Shown here in pieces: positions 35,658 to 44,024 of a stretch of 64,000 nucleotides of DNA (within the stretch, counting starts at the first letter, position 1; every line of letters begins with the position of its first letter). Source of the DNA: Anoxybacillus amylolyticus (GTDB taxonomy: Bacteria > Bacillota > Bacilli > Bacillales > Anoxybacillaceae); contig NZ_CP015438.1 of assembly GCF_001634285.1 (NCBI RefSeq), positions 368,501 through 432,500 of the forward strand. The letters run 5' to 3'. The position numbers and the translations under genes are program-made. Below the pieces are notes generated by a model that saw only the letters and a program-made list of their open reading frames with translations, was not told the origin of the DNA and did no database searches.

Positions 35658-36740
35658 CTAATGGAAGGATAAAATAGACTCTAGCAGAGACTTGTTATGC
35701 AATATACTTCCGTTTTCAGGTGCGTATTGTCGCGCGATTTCGTTGTGTTTATAAGCAAGCTCATATTCTCCTAAATGGTAGTAACAGACGCAAAGCTGTA
35801 AATGAGGTAGCCATGTCCAGCATATGTGATTAATCAATCCCCAGTTTTCTTTTGGTTTTTCCAATTGAGTCGCTAATTTGTACCAAAAAACAGCAGACTG
35901 GTATTGCTGGCATTGCAGAAAATAATAACCTAGCCGACAACAAAATTCTGCACGTGGTGTATCGTACGAAAACGACTGAAGAGCATAGTGAAAAGCCTTT
36001 TCTTTGTTACCAATCTCATAAAAACAATCGGCTAATTTTCCACATGCATAGATATTATCTTCGATCCATCCCTTGTTTGTTTTTAAGAATTTCTCGTAAT
36101 ACTCTATGGCTCGTTCGTATTGTTGATGGTCGAATAGCTCATTAGCGAAATAAAACAAGTCTCTAGGTGAAAATGTTTCATTTTGTGCTAGACGTTCTTC
36201 GTAAATATGCAAATTTCGCTTCGAATGACGATGGGGATGAAGTGGTTGATGGGTAATAGCAATGTCGCTGTTGATAATTGTTCCCCACACTTCTAAATAC
36301 TCATGGACGGCACCATACCACTGAAAAACATTCGCTCGCTTGACAAGTCGATTACGACGGAGGCTAGCTGTTACATTCCCATTTTCGTCAGTAGAAAGGT
36401 TGTAAATCATTGTTACCGAATCAACGGACGGATCTAGCGTATGCTTTAAATGCCGAAATTGGTGACGATCTTTCTCTAGTAGAACATCATCTGCATCCAT
36501 CCAAAAAATGTAGTCCATAGTGGCATGTTGAAAAGAAAAGTTGCGTGCGGCAGAAAAATCATTACGCCAAGGAAAATCCATCACTTTCTCAGTATAACGG
36601 CTCGCAATAGCTTTCGTGTTATCTGTAGACCCTGTATCTACAATAATGATTTCGTCTACCAGATCGCTTACGCTGTCTAGGCAACGGGCAAGGACGTTTT
36701 CCTCGTTTTTTACAATCATGCAAAGGCTAACGGTAACCAA
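35658..36740 (-). CDS. GT2 family glycosyltransferase with TPR-like C-terminus
   Basis: This is a 360-residue protein. Residues 1-110 are a GT-A fold (SLCMIVKNEENVLARCLDSV, IIIVDTGSTDNTKAIA, FWMDADDVLL with the DxD motif). Residues about 190-350 consist of helical pairs resembling TPRs (FDHQQYERAIEYYEKFLKTN, ADCFYEIGNKEKAFHYALQS), as in several protein glycosyltransferases. It starts with TTG at 36740 after GGAGGGG. It lies directly upstream of the collagen-like gene in the same direction and has a SigK-type promoter, so its likely job is to glycosylate the GPT repeats during late sporulation (inference). Confidence 0.82.
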   Translation of the reverse strand: MVTVSLCMIVKNEENVLARCLDSVSDLVDEIIIVDTGSTDNTKAIASRYTEKVMDFPWRNDFSAARNFSFQHATMDYIFWMDADDVLLEKDRHQFRHLKHTLDPSVDSVTMIYNLSTDENGNVTASLRRNRLVKRANVFQWYGAVHEYLEVWGTIINSDIAITHQPLHPHRHSKRNLHIYEERLAQNETFSPRDLFYFANELFDHQQYERAIEYYEKFLKTNKGWIEDNIYACGKLADCFYEIGNKEKAFHYALQSFSYDTPRAEFCCRLGYYFLQCQQYQSAVFWYKLATQLEKPKENWGLINHICWTWLPHLQLCVCYYHLGEYELAYKHNEIARQYAPENGSILHNKSLLESILSFH

Positions 36741-36784
36741 AGCAACCCCTCCCTATATGACATTTTTTCGACAAAGACTAATTC

Positions 36785-36811
36785 TAATATATGTAAAGAA
36801 ACATAGATGGT
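36785..36811 (-). promoter_or_regulatory. SigK-type promoter of the glycosyltransferase
   Basis: Read on the minus strand: AC, exactly 16 nt, then CATATATTA, a full match to AC-N16-CATANNNTA. It ends 44 nt before the TTG start. Confidence 0.65.
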
Positions 36812-37127
36812 TCAGTCATGTACCCATATGCAAAAATTTTTTCTAAAAAATCTCCCTGCTATCAATAGCCAATGGGAATGAATGTTTTTGAACGAATATC
36901 CACCCCACACAGGCGGATTGCAAGAGGACGGATTACGGTAAGCTCTAGGGAAAGAGCAAGATGAAACGTGCCAAGCGGAACGGTGCATGCTCTTTGCGAA
37001 GGAACGCTCGTTTTAGAAACGCAGCAAAGCCCCGATACGACATATTGAGATCGCCTCGACGAAAACGGCAACAAATGCGACCTGCATCTTGACAAAACGC
37101 TATATAAATGCACATTGAAGTGTTAAC

Positions 37128-37267
37128 ATTTTTCGACTGTCGGGCGATCGAACAACACCGCTCCCAGACAAATGAATTTGTCTGGGAGGCGGCTCGTTGT
37201 TCGGTTCTCTGTCACGCGAACGCGTGACGCAGGCAAGCCTTTGGCTTGCCTCCGACAGTCGAAAAAA
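37128..37267. repeat. Cloverleaf-like nested inverted-repeat element 1
   Basis: A closing stem of 15 bp (TTTTTCGACTGTCGG, 37129-37143, with its exact complement, 37252-37266) encloses three hairpins. Arm 1 is CGAACAAC...GTTGTTCG (37149-37203), containing CCGCTCCCAGACAAAT and its complement. Arm 2 is GTCACGCG/CGCGTGAC (37211-37228). Arm 3 is GGCAAGCC/GGCTTGCC (37232-37250). No reading frame is present. It directly precedes a truncated manA. Confidence 0.9.
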
Positions 37268-37270
37268 TAA

Positions 37271-37618
37271 GTTAAACTCCCCAGTTGCATATATATAGAT
37301 GTCATCACTGTGCCGCATATAGACGCCCAATGCGAGTGTCAAGCAGCGAAAACAGACGGTGCAGAAATTGCGACATTTATTGACAACGAGTATTTTCTCA
37401 TGCAAAATTGGGATATTACAAAAGAATGGGAAGTAGAGCAAACGACATGCTTCCTATTGGCGAGCGTGATTGCGGGAGAAGGGGGGCTTTGCACAGCAAC
37501 CGAAACGTATCTACTACAAAAAGGCAATCATTTTCTCCTCGCATATCCGTTTATTCATTTTGCAATAAAAGGAAAATTACAAGTGATCGTCTCCTCGCCG
37601 GCATGGCCGAAACAATAG
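37271..37618 (+). pseudogene. manA: 3' fragment of mannose-6-phosphate isomerase gene
   Basis: From 37271 the frame reads VKLPSCIYIDVITVPHIDAQ, then ATFIDNEYFLMQNWDI, TTCFLLASVIAGEGGLCTAT and TYLLQKGNHFLLAYP and ends KLQVIVSSPAWPKQ. This is the C-terminal cupin part of ManA (family landmarks VPHID, YFxVxKWDI, FLLxSVIEGEG, LQKGDHFxLP). About two thirds of the protein (N-terminal, with the zinc site) is absent. A GTG at 37310 could start translation, but no ribosome site is seen. It is a remnant, cut off at the cloverleaf element. Confidence 0.75.
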
Positions 37619-37683
37619 TATTTATGGACGGTACGACAAATTTGTTTTCACAACCGTCAACATCCGCCGGAGCAAGTAGTTTG

Positions 37684-37800
37684 TCATTTTTTTGCACTCT
37701 CTTTTATCGAGCGGACGATTTTGAAACCGCAACCGCATAGAACGGAATGTTTTAAGCGGCGGGCGGGCTGTTCGCATTGTGGACAAATCATTGGTGTCAT
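37684..37800 (-). CDS. Small zinc-ribbon-like protein (38 aa)
   Basis: MTPMICPQCEQPARRLKHSV continues with LCGCGFKIVRSIKESAKK. CPQC and CGCG place four cysteines as in a minimal zinc ribbon. The ATG is preceded by AAAAGGAGGCACCACG, an excellent ribosome site, which makes it more credible than other short frames here. It lies between the manA fragment and vanZ, facing the fragment. No family with a known function is recognised. Confidence 0.6.
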   Translation of the reverse strand: MTPMICPQCEQPARRLKHSVLCGCGFKIVRSIKESAKK

Positions 37801-37900
37801 CGTGGTGCCTCCTTTTGCAATGGTATGTTACAATCATTATATACGATTTATTTTTAAAGTAAATATAATATTATAATTATTTTAATTTGTGGGGTTCGAG

Positions 37901-38344
37901 ATGAGTCAACGTATGCGATGGGTTTTTGTGATTGGGTGGTGTGTTGTGATTTATTGCTTTAGTGAGTTTTCAATCTTTACAGGAGAAAGTACCGAGCGAG
38001 TATTGCGCCATTTATTGGCGTATTGGCCGTTTGGGGCGCAAGGGGATGGCGGGGCCTCTCCGCTTAATTTCCTCGTTCGCAAATCGGCGCATGTAACGGC
38101 GTTTGGCATTTTAGCTGTTCTTGTGTTTCGTGCGCTCCTTCCGCGGCGATGGGCGTACATTGGCGCTTGGAGCTTTGCGACGCTGTATGCAGCAACGGAT
38201 GAATGGCATCAGTCGTTTGAGCCGGGACGGACAGCTGCGGTGACGGATGTGGCAATCGATGCGTGTGGGGCGCTGGTCGCGCTAGTTGTTGTATGGATGT
38301 GGCGGCGTGTTCGAAACGTGAGGAGAAAAGAAATTTCCGTTTAA
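37901..38344 (+). CDS. VanZ-like membrane protein
   Basis: This 147-residue protein has four hydrophobic segments with the VanZ-like landmarks FSEFSIFTGESTERVL, NFLVRKSAHVTAFGILAVLV and ATDEWHQSFEPGRTAAVTDV. The family is named after a teicoplanin-resistance accessory protein, but chromosomal members are usually of unknown role. The ATG at 37901 is preferred over the GTG at 37889, which has no ribosome site. Confidence 0.85.
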   Translation: MSQRMRWVFVIGWCVVIYCFSEFSIFTGESTERVLRHLLAYWPFGAQGDGGASPLNFLVRKSAHVTAFGILAVLVFRALLPRRWAYIGAWSFATLYAATDEWHQSFEPGRTAAVTDVAIDACGALVALVVVWMWRRVRNVRRKEISV

Positions 38345-38362
38345 AAGCAATATTTCGATAAG

Positions 38363-38399
38363 ATAAGAGGGTGCCCCGGTATTTGGGACACCCTCTTAT
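38363..38399. terminator. Hairpin between convergent vanZ and oxidoreductase genes
   Basis: ATAAGAGGGTG pairs with CACCCTCTTAT, with an inner CCC/GGG. Neither side has a proper T run, so termination in both directions is plausible but not certain. Confidence 0.55.
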
Positions 38400-38401
38400 G
38401 G

Positions 38402-39388
38402 TTACCGCTCATCTGCCGGAAAAACGATACCGGTTTGCTTTCGCGCTTCTTCCATAATTTCCGCGACGATGAGCGAATGAGCGTGCGAATTAATGCTCGA
38501 TTGTTGGTTGCCGTGTTGAATAACTTCTGCCCATTCTTTCGCTTCGTAATACATCGGGTGCTTGTCTTGCGGGACGGTAATGTCTTCTGTCCGGCCGTCG
38601 CGGTAGCGAATTTCGACTTTCGTTGGCGTATGGATCGCATCGATGACGATGCTTCCTTCTTCCCCTTGAATTTCTGCTGGAACATACGAATTAGCAATTT
38701 TCGAATACATGACCACGGCATCCATTTCCCCGTAATCAATGACGATGCTTCCTTCGCCATCGACGCCGGATGCAAGCATGACGCTATTTGCTTTGAGCGC
38801 TTGCGGTTTGCCGAATAAAACGACGAGCGGATAGAGGCAATAAATGCCGAGATCCATTAAGGCGCCGCTGGAAAACGATGGATGAAAGGCATTCAACACA
38901 ATCCCTTCTCTGTACGCATCATAGCGCGACGAATATTGGCAATAACTTGCGAAATAGCGTCTTATTTTTCCGATTTTCGGCAAGTGGTGGCGAATCGCTT
39001 GAAAGTTTGGTAGAAGCGTCGTTTTTAGCGCCTCCATCAACACGACGCCGTTTTGCTGTGCTGCCTCGACCATTGCTTGTACTTCTTTTGTATTCGAAGC
39101 AAACGGCTTTTCGCATAAGACGTGCTTGCCATGTTGCAGGAGAAAAATTGCCTGTTCGGCATGCAGCGCGTTTGGGCTTGCGATATACACGGCATCTACC
39201 TCTTTACTGGTTGCCAATTCTTCTAAGCTTGTAAAAAAGGTTGGCGCCCCCGTTTTTTCGGCAAAATCTTTAGCCGTTTCTTCCGTCCGCGAATAGACCG
39301 CAGATAGTACTAGCTCCGAAACGGCGCTTGCGGCGCGAATAAACTCTTGCGTAATCCAATTGGTGCCGATGGTGGCGAATTTAATCAT
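38402..39388 (-). CDS. Gfo/Idh/MocA family NAD(P)-dependent oxidoreductase
   Basis: This 328-residue protein has an N-terminal Rossmann fold (KFATIGTNWITQEFIRAA; AVYIASPNALHAEQA; GKHVLCEKPFASN with the catalytic-site lysine of the EKP motif) and a C-terminal substrate domain (about 130-320). Family members oxidise or reduce sugars and cyclitols. The substrate cannot be told from the sequence. The ATG at 39388 follows AGGAGGAAG; the longer frame from 39427 overlaps the next gene and has no ribosome site. Confidence 0.85.
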   Translation of the reverse strand: MIKFATIGTNWITQEFIRAASAVSELVLSAVYSRTEETAKDFAEKTGAPTFFTSLEELATSKEVDAVYIASPNALHAEQAIFLLQHGKHVLCEKPFASNTKEVQAMVEAAQQNGVVLMEALKTTLLPNFQAIRHHLPKIGKIRRYFASYCQYSSRYDAYREGIVLNAFHPSFSSGALMDLGIYCLYPLVVLFGKPQALKANSVMLASGVDGEGSIVIDYGEMDAVVMYSKIANSYVPAEIQGEEGSIVIDAIHTPTKVEIRYRDGRTEDITVPQDKHPMYYEAKEWAEVIQHGNQQSSINSHAHSLIVAEIMEEARKQTGIVFPADER

Positions 39389-39413
39389 TTTCTTCCTCCT
39401 GTGATCCTGAAAT

Positions 39414-40157
39414 TTAGAAAAAAACAATCATTTGGAGACGCTTGTTTACTTCGTCGATGTCGAAATGCTCTGGGTCGTATTCGCCACCGTACCATTCCGT
39501 GAATTCTTCCATTTCTTCTTCCTTTCTATTTCCGTCAAGCAGATCGATCACTTCCATGTAACCGTAAATGCCGCCCACGTCTTCCGGGGGGCAGGCGCGT
39601 TTTCCTTTTAAGCAAACCGGGTGGCGGAACGGATCGGTCGTCGTTTCGATTTTTTCGAGCGTGATGAGGTGTACCCAGTTGTCGCCGAAATCATACGTAT
39701 ACGTAAACTTTTCGCCTTCTTTGATTAAAAATTTCGACAGCTCTACTGAACGGGCGTCATATTTTTCCCGCCAGCCGACAAACGAACAACCGTACTCTTC
39801 GTCTGGAATGTCGATAACGATATCGTTAATTTCAAACTCGTACAAATGGCTATTTTCCCAGCCCATCGCAATTTGAATAATGTCATGCAGTTGGTCGAAC
39901 GTAATGTGGCTCGGAACGGCGATGCGCCGCCAGATCGGCGGACGGATGCCTTTTAAGGCGATTTTCAGCTGGTAAAGTACGGTTGTTTTTTCGTTTTGTT
40001 TCCGCGTTGGCTTGTTCCGTTTGGCGATTGCTTGTAGTAAATAGTCGCGATTTATAATGGCATCCAATTGTTGTTTGTATGTATCTGGCAATTGTTCATA
40101 TGCTTCTGACCGTTGAATAACATCGACAACTGTTTGTAACAATTCCTCTCTTCGCAA
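39414..40157 (-). CDS. Plasmid pRiA4b ORF-3-like protein
   Basis: This is a 247-residue protein. Residues about 60-240 match the pRiA4b ORF-3 family (YQLKIALKGIRPPIWRRIAV; FDQLHDIIQIAMGWENSHLY; FTYTYDFGDNWVHLITLEK; CLKGKRACPPEDVGGIYGY). The family's function is unknown. The frame extends to 40316, but the start is taken as TTG at 40157, 9 nt after GGGGG. It is transcribed toward the oxidoreductase gene with a 25-nt gap, probably as one operon. Confidence 0.82.
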   Translation of the reverse strand: MRREELLQTVVDVIQRSEAYEQLPDTYKQQLDAIINRDYLLQAIAKRNKPTRKQNEKTTVLYQLKIALKGIRPPIWRRIAVPSHITFDQLHDIIQIAMGWENSHLYEFEINDIVIDIPDEEYGCSFVGWREKYDARSVELSKFLIKEGEKFTYTYDFGDNWVHLITLEKIETTTDPFRHPVCLKGKRACPPEDVGGIYGYMEVIDLLDGNRKEEEMEEFTEWYGGEYDPEHFDIDEVNKRLQMIVFF

Positions 40158-40300
40158 TGTTCGCGCCCCCAAACTAAAAAGAAATGATACGTTTATTATA
40201 CATGCCGTCACTAGTTTTTTCCATACTATTGCATCGATGCTCTCCATATTTGTGGTACAATGAACACGAAGAACATTTGGAAAGAAAGCGAGGAAGAAGC

Positions 40301-41176
40301 ATGTATTTAGGAGCAATTGAAGCAGGCGGAACGAAATTTGTTTGCGCCATCGGGGATCGCGATGGCAACGTCCATGAGCGCGTCACGTTTCCGACAACGA
40401 CACCAGAAGAAACGTTTGGGCAAGTGATTGAGTTTTTCAACCACTATGACGTAAAAGCAATCGGCATTGGTACGTTTGGACCGGTCGATCTAAACCGGAA
40501 AAGTCGGACGTACGGCTATATTACAAGCACGCCAAAGCCATATTGGTCCAATGTAGACTTCGTCGGTGCCATTACGAAACATTTCGATGTGCCGATTGGC
40601 TTCGACACGGATGTGAATGCGGCAGCGTTAGGCGAGCAGTTATGGGGAGCGGCCAAGGGCAAAAACAGTTGCATTTACATGACCGTCGGAACTGGCATCG
40701 GCGTTGGCGCGATTGTCGAAGGTCGGCTCGTGCACGGTTTGTTGCATCCGGAAATGGGGCATATTTTGGTTCGCCGTCATCCGAATGACGAGTTTGCCGG
40801 AAGCTGCCCATTCCACGGCGATTGCTTAGAAGGAATGGCCTCCGGTCCTGCCATTGAAAAACGGTGGGGAAAAAAAGGAGCAGAGCTTTCCGACCGCGCC
40901 GATGTTTGGGAGTTAGAAGCGTTTTATTTAGGACAAGCCATCGCCCAGTACATTTTAATTTTGTCGCCAGAACAAGTGATTGTCGGAGGCGGGGTCGCCC
41001 ATCAGCCGTCGTTATTGCCGCTCGTTCGCCGGTATGTCCTTGACTGTTTAAACGGCTACGTCCAGCATGCCGCTATTTTACAGCATATTGATGATTATAT
41101 CGTCCTACCAGGATTAGGAGACAATGCAGGGATTTGCGGGGCGCTTGCCTTGGCAAAACAAGCGTTAGAAAAATAA
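40301..41176 (+). CDS. ROK-family fructokinase
   Basis: This 291-residue ROK kinase has the N-terminal phosphate motif GAIEAGGTKFVCAIGD, IGIGTFGPVDLN, and GTGIGVGAIVEGRLVHGLLH. It also has the zinc site of the fructokinase group: His in HPEMGHILVRRH, then CPFHGDCLEGMASG. It probably phosphorylates fructose (or mannose), like B. subtilis GmuE/YdhR. The ATG at 40301 follows CGAGGAAG; the open frame upstream to 40184 is spurious. TACAAT at 40256 may be its -10. A manA fragment nearby may point to a former mannose/fructose locus (inference). Confidence 0.87.
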   Translation: MYLGAIEAGGTKFVCAIGDRDGNVHERVTFPTTTPEETFGQVIEFFNHYDVKAIGIGTFGPVDLNRKSRTYGYITSTPKPYWSNVDFVGAITKHFDVPIGFDTDVNAAALGEQLWGAAKGKNSCIYMTVGTGIGVGAIVEGRLVHGLLHPEMGHILVRRHPNDEFAGSCPFHGDCLEGMASGPAIEKRWGKKGAELSDRADVWELEAFYLGQAIAQYILILSPEQVIVGGGVAHQPSLLPLVRRYVLDCLNGYVQHAAILQHIDDYIVLPGLGDNAGICGALALAKQALEK

Positions 41177-41185
41177 GAAGCAGTG

Positions 41186-41222
41186 ACCGTTCGCTCGGCG
41201 AAAGAGCGGACGGTTATTTTTT
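41186..41222 (+). terminator. Terminator after the ROK kinase
   Basis: ACCGTTCGCTC and GAGCGGACGGT pair with one mismatch, followed by TATTTTTT. Confidence 0.85.
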
Positions 41223-41314
41223 GACTATTTGGTCATATTTTTTTGAACAAATGGTCAATTCGTTTGTTGATAAAATATAAGTATATGGTTATAATAAAAA
41301 TGACTAATTGGTCA
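41222..41314 (+). promoter_or_regulatory. Promoter with three TetR-type operators
   Basis: TTGATA (41267-41272) and TATAAT (41290-41295) are 17 nt apart, a strong SigA promoter. Three related 14-mers surround it: TGACTATTTGGTCA (41222-41235), TGAACAAATGGTCA (41244-41257) and TGACTAATTGGTCA (41301-41314). They fit autoregulation by the TetR protein encoded downstream. Confidence 0.75.
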
Positions 41315-41337
41315 TGACCGGAATCGAGGTGCGTGGG

Positions 41338-41475
41338 ATGAGGAAAGAAAGAAAATCGGCGAAACAACTTGTCGAGCAGCTACAAAAACATGGTGTACAT
41401 GCAGAACTAGTGAAACGCCCGAACTGGGCGATGCCGCAGCAGACCGAAAGAAGAGGGCAATCGCCTGTACAGTAG
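41338..41475 (+). CDS. Small basic protein heading the tetR-MFS operon (45 aa)
   Basis: MRKERKSAKQLVEQLQKHGV continues with HAELVKRPNWAMPQQTERRG and ends QSPVQ. The ATG is 6 nt after GAGGTG, and the stop (TAG) overlaps the ribosome site of the TetR gene (TAGGAG), suggesting coupling. A GTG at 41329 is in frame. The protein looks helical and basic, and no family is recognised. It could be a leader frame or a small accessory protein. Confidence 0.55.
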   Translation: MRKERKSAKQLVEQLQKHGVHAELVKRPNWAMPQQTERRGQSPVQ

Positions 41476-41488
41476 GAGATGGAGAACG

Positions 41489-42397
41489 ATGGCAAAAAAA
41501 CGGAAAGAAACATTTCTCCAAACGGCAATGAAGCTATTTGCAGAAAAAGGATACCACACCACGTCGATTCAAGACATTGTCGAAGCGTGGGGTATTTCGA
41601 AGGGCGCATTTTATCACCATTTTTCATCAAAAGAAGAATTGATGTTTGAAATCGTCCGCTATCATTTTGAAAAGCTGATGGTGCCGGTAATGGAAGCAAA
41701 ACAAAAAAATCAGTCTCCGCGCGACACATTCATTGATGAACTGACGAGAAAACTAGAAGGCATTTTAAAGCATAAAGACTTTTTTCAAATGATGATGGTC
41801 GAACAACTCCCGAAGATTAACACCAATATTCAGCACTATTTATATGCCCAGCGGGTGCGCATATTCCGCTGGTATTGCCAACGGTTAATAGACATTTATG
41901 GGGGAAAAATAGAAAAACATGTGTTTGATGTCGCGGCAATCGTCAGCGGAATTTTCCGCGAATACCTTTTTTATATGATGTTTAACGAAGAAATGTTCCG
42001 CGCCGATGCGATTGCTCGTTTTATTGTCCGGCAGATTGATGCGATTGTCGAGCATTTAGGAGAAGAAGAACCGCTGTTAAATGAAGCGGCGATTCGTTGC
42101 TTTGCCGATATGGCTGCACGAGAGCATCGCGAGCGAAAGACGAAAATTCTCGAAAGTATTGAGCAGTTAAAGTACCAACTCTCCACACTTCCAATCGATA
42201 AAAAAACACTCTATCAATTGCACGCTGCGTTGGATACATTAGAAGCGGAGTTTTCCCAAGAGCAAACAACCCCGCGTGAATATGTTGTCAAAGGCATTCT
42301 TTTATATATCGACAGCCAGCGCATTCCGTCATTAGCGGACGCATTGGTGTCGTTAACAAAACTTGTCCATGATTACATGGCACATGACGAAAGATAG
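41489..42397 (+). CDS. TetR family transcriptional regulator
   Basis: This is a 302-residue regulator. Residues 8-55 are a TetR helix-turn-helix (FLQTAMKLFAEKGYHTTSIQ; GISKGAFYHHFSSKEELM). The ligand domain is unusually long: about 100 extra residues after 200 (EHRERKTKILESIEQLKYQL) suggest an added coiled coil. It is likely the repressor of the adjoining efflux gene, binding the triple operator in front. The ATG follows AGGAGATGGAG. The MFS gene starts 10 nt after its stop. Confidence 0.88.
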   Translation: MAKKRKETFLQTAMKLFAEKGYHTTSIQDIVEAWGISKGAFYHHFSSKEELMFEIVRYHFEKLMVPVMEAKQKNQSPRDTFIDELTRKLEGILKHKDFFQMMMVEQLPKINTNIQHYLYAQRVRIFRWYCQRLIDIYGGKIEKHVFDVAAIVSGIFREYLFYMMFNEEMFRADAIARFIVRQIDAIVEHLGEEEPLLNEAAIRCFADMAAREHRERKTKILESIEQLKYQLSTLPIDKKTLYQLHAALDTLEAEFSQEQTTPREYVVKGILLYIDSQRIPSLADALVSLTKLVHDYMAHDER

Positions 42398-42407
42398 GAG
42401 CGATATA

Positions 42408-43985
42408 ATGGCAGAAACCATTAAACACCGTCATTTATTAATTACTGGGCTGATTATTGCGATGTTATTTGGAGCGCTCGACGGGACGATTGTCGGAACG
42501 GCGATGCCCCGCATCGTTGGGGAGCTTGGCGGGTTAAGCGTCATGACATGGGTGACAACCGCGTACATGTTAACCTCGACGTCGGTGGTGCCGATTGCCG
42601 GAAAATTAGCGGACCTATTAGGGCGGAGAGTCATTTACGTATCAGGACTAATCATTTTCATGGTCGGCTCGGCACTCTGCGGCATGGCCGGTAATATGAC
42701 CGAGCTCATTATTTACCGCGGCATGCAAGGCATTGGCGGCGGGATTATGATGCCGATGGCGATGATTATTATCGGCGATTTGTTTACTGGAAAAGAGAGG
42801 GCGAAATGGCAAGGGGTATTCGGCGGTTTGTACGGGCTTGCCTCGATTTTAGGCCCGCAAATTGGCGGCTGGATTGTCGACCATTGGAGCTGGGAATGGG
42901 TGTTTTACATTAACCTTCCTGTCGGCATTTTAGCGACGATTTTTATTGCGATGGGATTGAATAAGCACGTGGCGAAAGGACCGGTGAAATTTGACGTTCC
43001 TGGTATGGTGACGATGGTCGTCGGCGTGGTGAGTTTATTGTTAGCCCTAACGTTTGGCGGCGATAAATATGCGTGGACGTCATGGCAAATCATTGGCTTA
43101 TTTGTTTTATCCGCCATTTCGTTCACTACGTTTGCATTCGTGGAACGAAAAGCAGAAGAGCCGGTGCTTCCGATTCATTTATTTAAACATCGGACGTTCG
43201 TGGTGTTAAACGGCATCGGCTTTTTAATGAGCGTCGGTATGTTTGGGGCGATTATGTTCGTCCCGCTCTTTATGCAAGGAGTCGTTGGTGTGAGTGCGAC
43301 GCAATCAGGGACGATTATGACGCCAATGATGATTACGATGATAATCGGCAGCATTCTCGGCGGACGAATCGTCTATAAAATTGGCGTCAAACCGCAGTTA
43401 ATTGCGGGGATGGTTGTGATGGCGTCTGGATTAGGTCTGCTTAGTACAATGGATATAGATACGACGCGCTGGACAGCAACGCTATATATGATTGTGCTCG
43501 GGCTTGGCGTCGGGCTTGTCATGCCGCTATTGACACTTGTCTTGCAAGAAACGTTCTCAAAATCAGAAATGGGGGTCGTGACGTCGTCGAGCCAATTTTT
43601 CCGTTCCATTGGTGGTACGTTCGGGATGACGATTTTAGGGGCAGTGATGAACCACCGGTCAAGCACGTTGTTGGAAGATCGGCTTATACCGCTCTTAAAG
43701 GAGCTGCCACCGCAGGCGAAAGCGATGGTCGCTCAGTTTTCGCATATGATTCACGACAATCCGCAAAGCTTATATTCGGCGTTATTAAGCCCGAAAGCGA
43801 TGGCAAGCATGCCGGCGCAGATGAAACAGGCGCTCGTGCCAATTTTAAAGCAATCCCTCGTCGATTCGCTTCATTCCGTCTTTTTATTCGGGCTTGTCTT
43901 TGTCGCTTGTGGGGTGGTATTAACATTCTTCTTGCGCAAAATCACCCTCTCCGAACAAAACCGGAGAATGAAAGAAAGCGCGTAA
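42408..43985 (+). CDS. DHA2-family multidrug efflux MFS transporter
   Basis: This 525-residue transporter has about 14 membrane helices. Motif D1 (LDGTIVGTAMPRIVGEL), motif A (GKLADLLGRRVIYV), the arginine motif B (IYRGMQGIGGGIMMPMAMII) and motif C (GLYGLASILGPQIGGWIVD) identify the EmrB/QacA group of proton-driven drug exporters. The ATG at 42408 is 6 nt after TAGGAG. It forms an operon with tetR and ends in a strong terminator that served as the group II intron's target. Confidence 0.9.
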   Translation: MAETIKHRHLLITGLIIAMLFGALDGTIVGTAMPRIVGELGGLSVMTWVTTAYMLTSTSVVPIAGKLADLLGRRVIYVSGLIIFMVGSALCGMAGNMTELIIYRGMQGIGGGIMMPMAMIIIGDLFTGKERAKWQGVFGGLYGLASILGPQIGGWIVDHWSWEWVFYINLPVGILATIFIAMGLNKHVAKGPVKFDVPGMVTMVVGVVSLLLALTFGGDKYAWTSWQIIGLFVLSAISFTTFAFVERKAEEPVLPIHLFKHRTFVVLNGIGFLMSVGMFGAIMFVPLFMQGVVGVSATQSGTIMTPMMITMIIGSILGGRIVYKIGVKPQLIAGMVVMASGLGLLSTMDIDTTRWTATLYMIVLGLGVGLVMPLLTLVLQETFSKSEMGVVTSSSQFFRSIGGTFGMTILGAVMNHRSSTLLEDRLIPLLKELPPQAKAMVAQFSHMIHDNPQSLYSALLSPKAMASMPAQMKQALVPILKQSLVDSLHSVFLFGLVFVACGVVLTFFLRKITLSEQNRRMKESA

Positions 43986-43991
43986 AGGAAA

Positions 43992-44020
43992 AAGAGAGCG
44001 TGGGATTCGCTCTCTTTTTT
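43992..44020 (+). terminator. Terminator of the tetR-MFS operon
   Basis: AAGAGAGCG and CGCTCTCTT form a nine-bp stem around TGGGATT with six T after it. Confidence 0.93.
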
Positions 44021-44024
44021 ATGC

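Noticed and set aside
37622-37837. 71-residue minus-strand frame over the zinc-ribbon candidate
   Set aside because: No ribosome site at its start and low-complexity sequence. The overlapping 38-residue frame has a strong site and a cysteine pattern.
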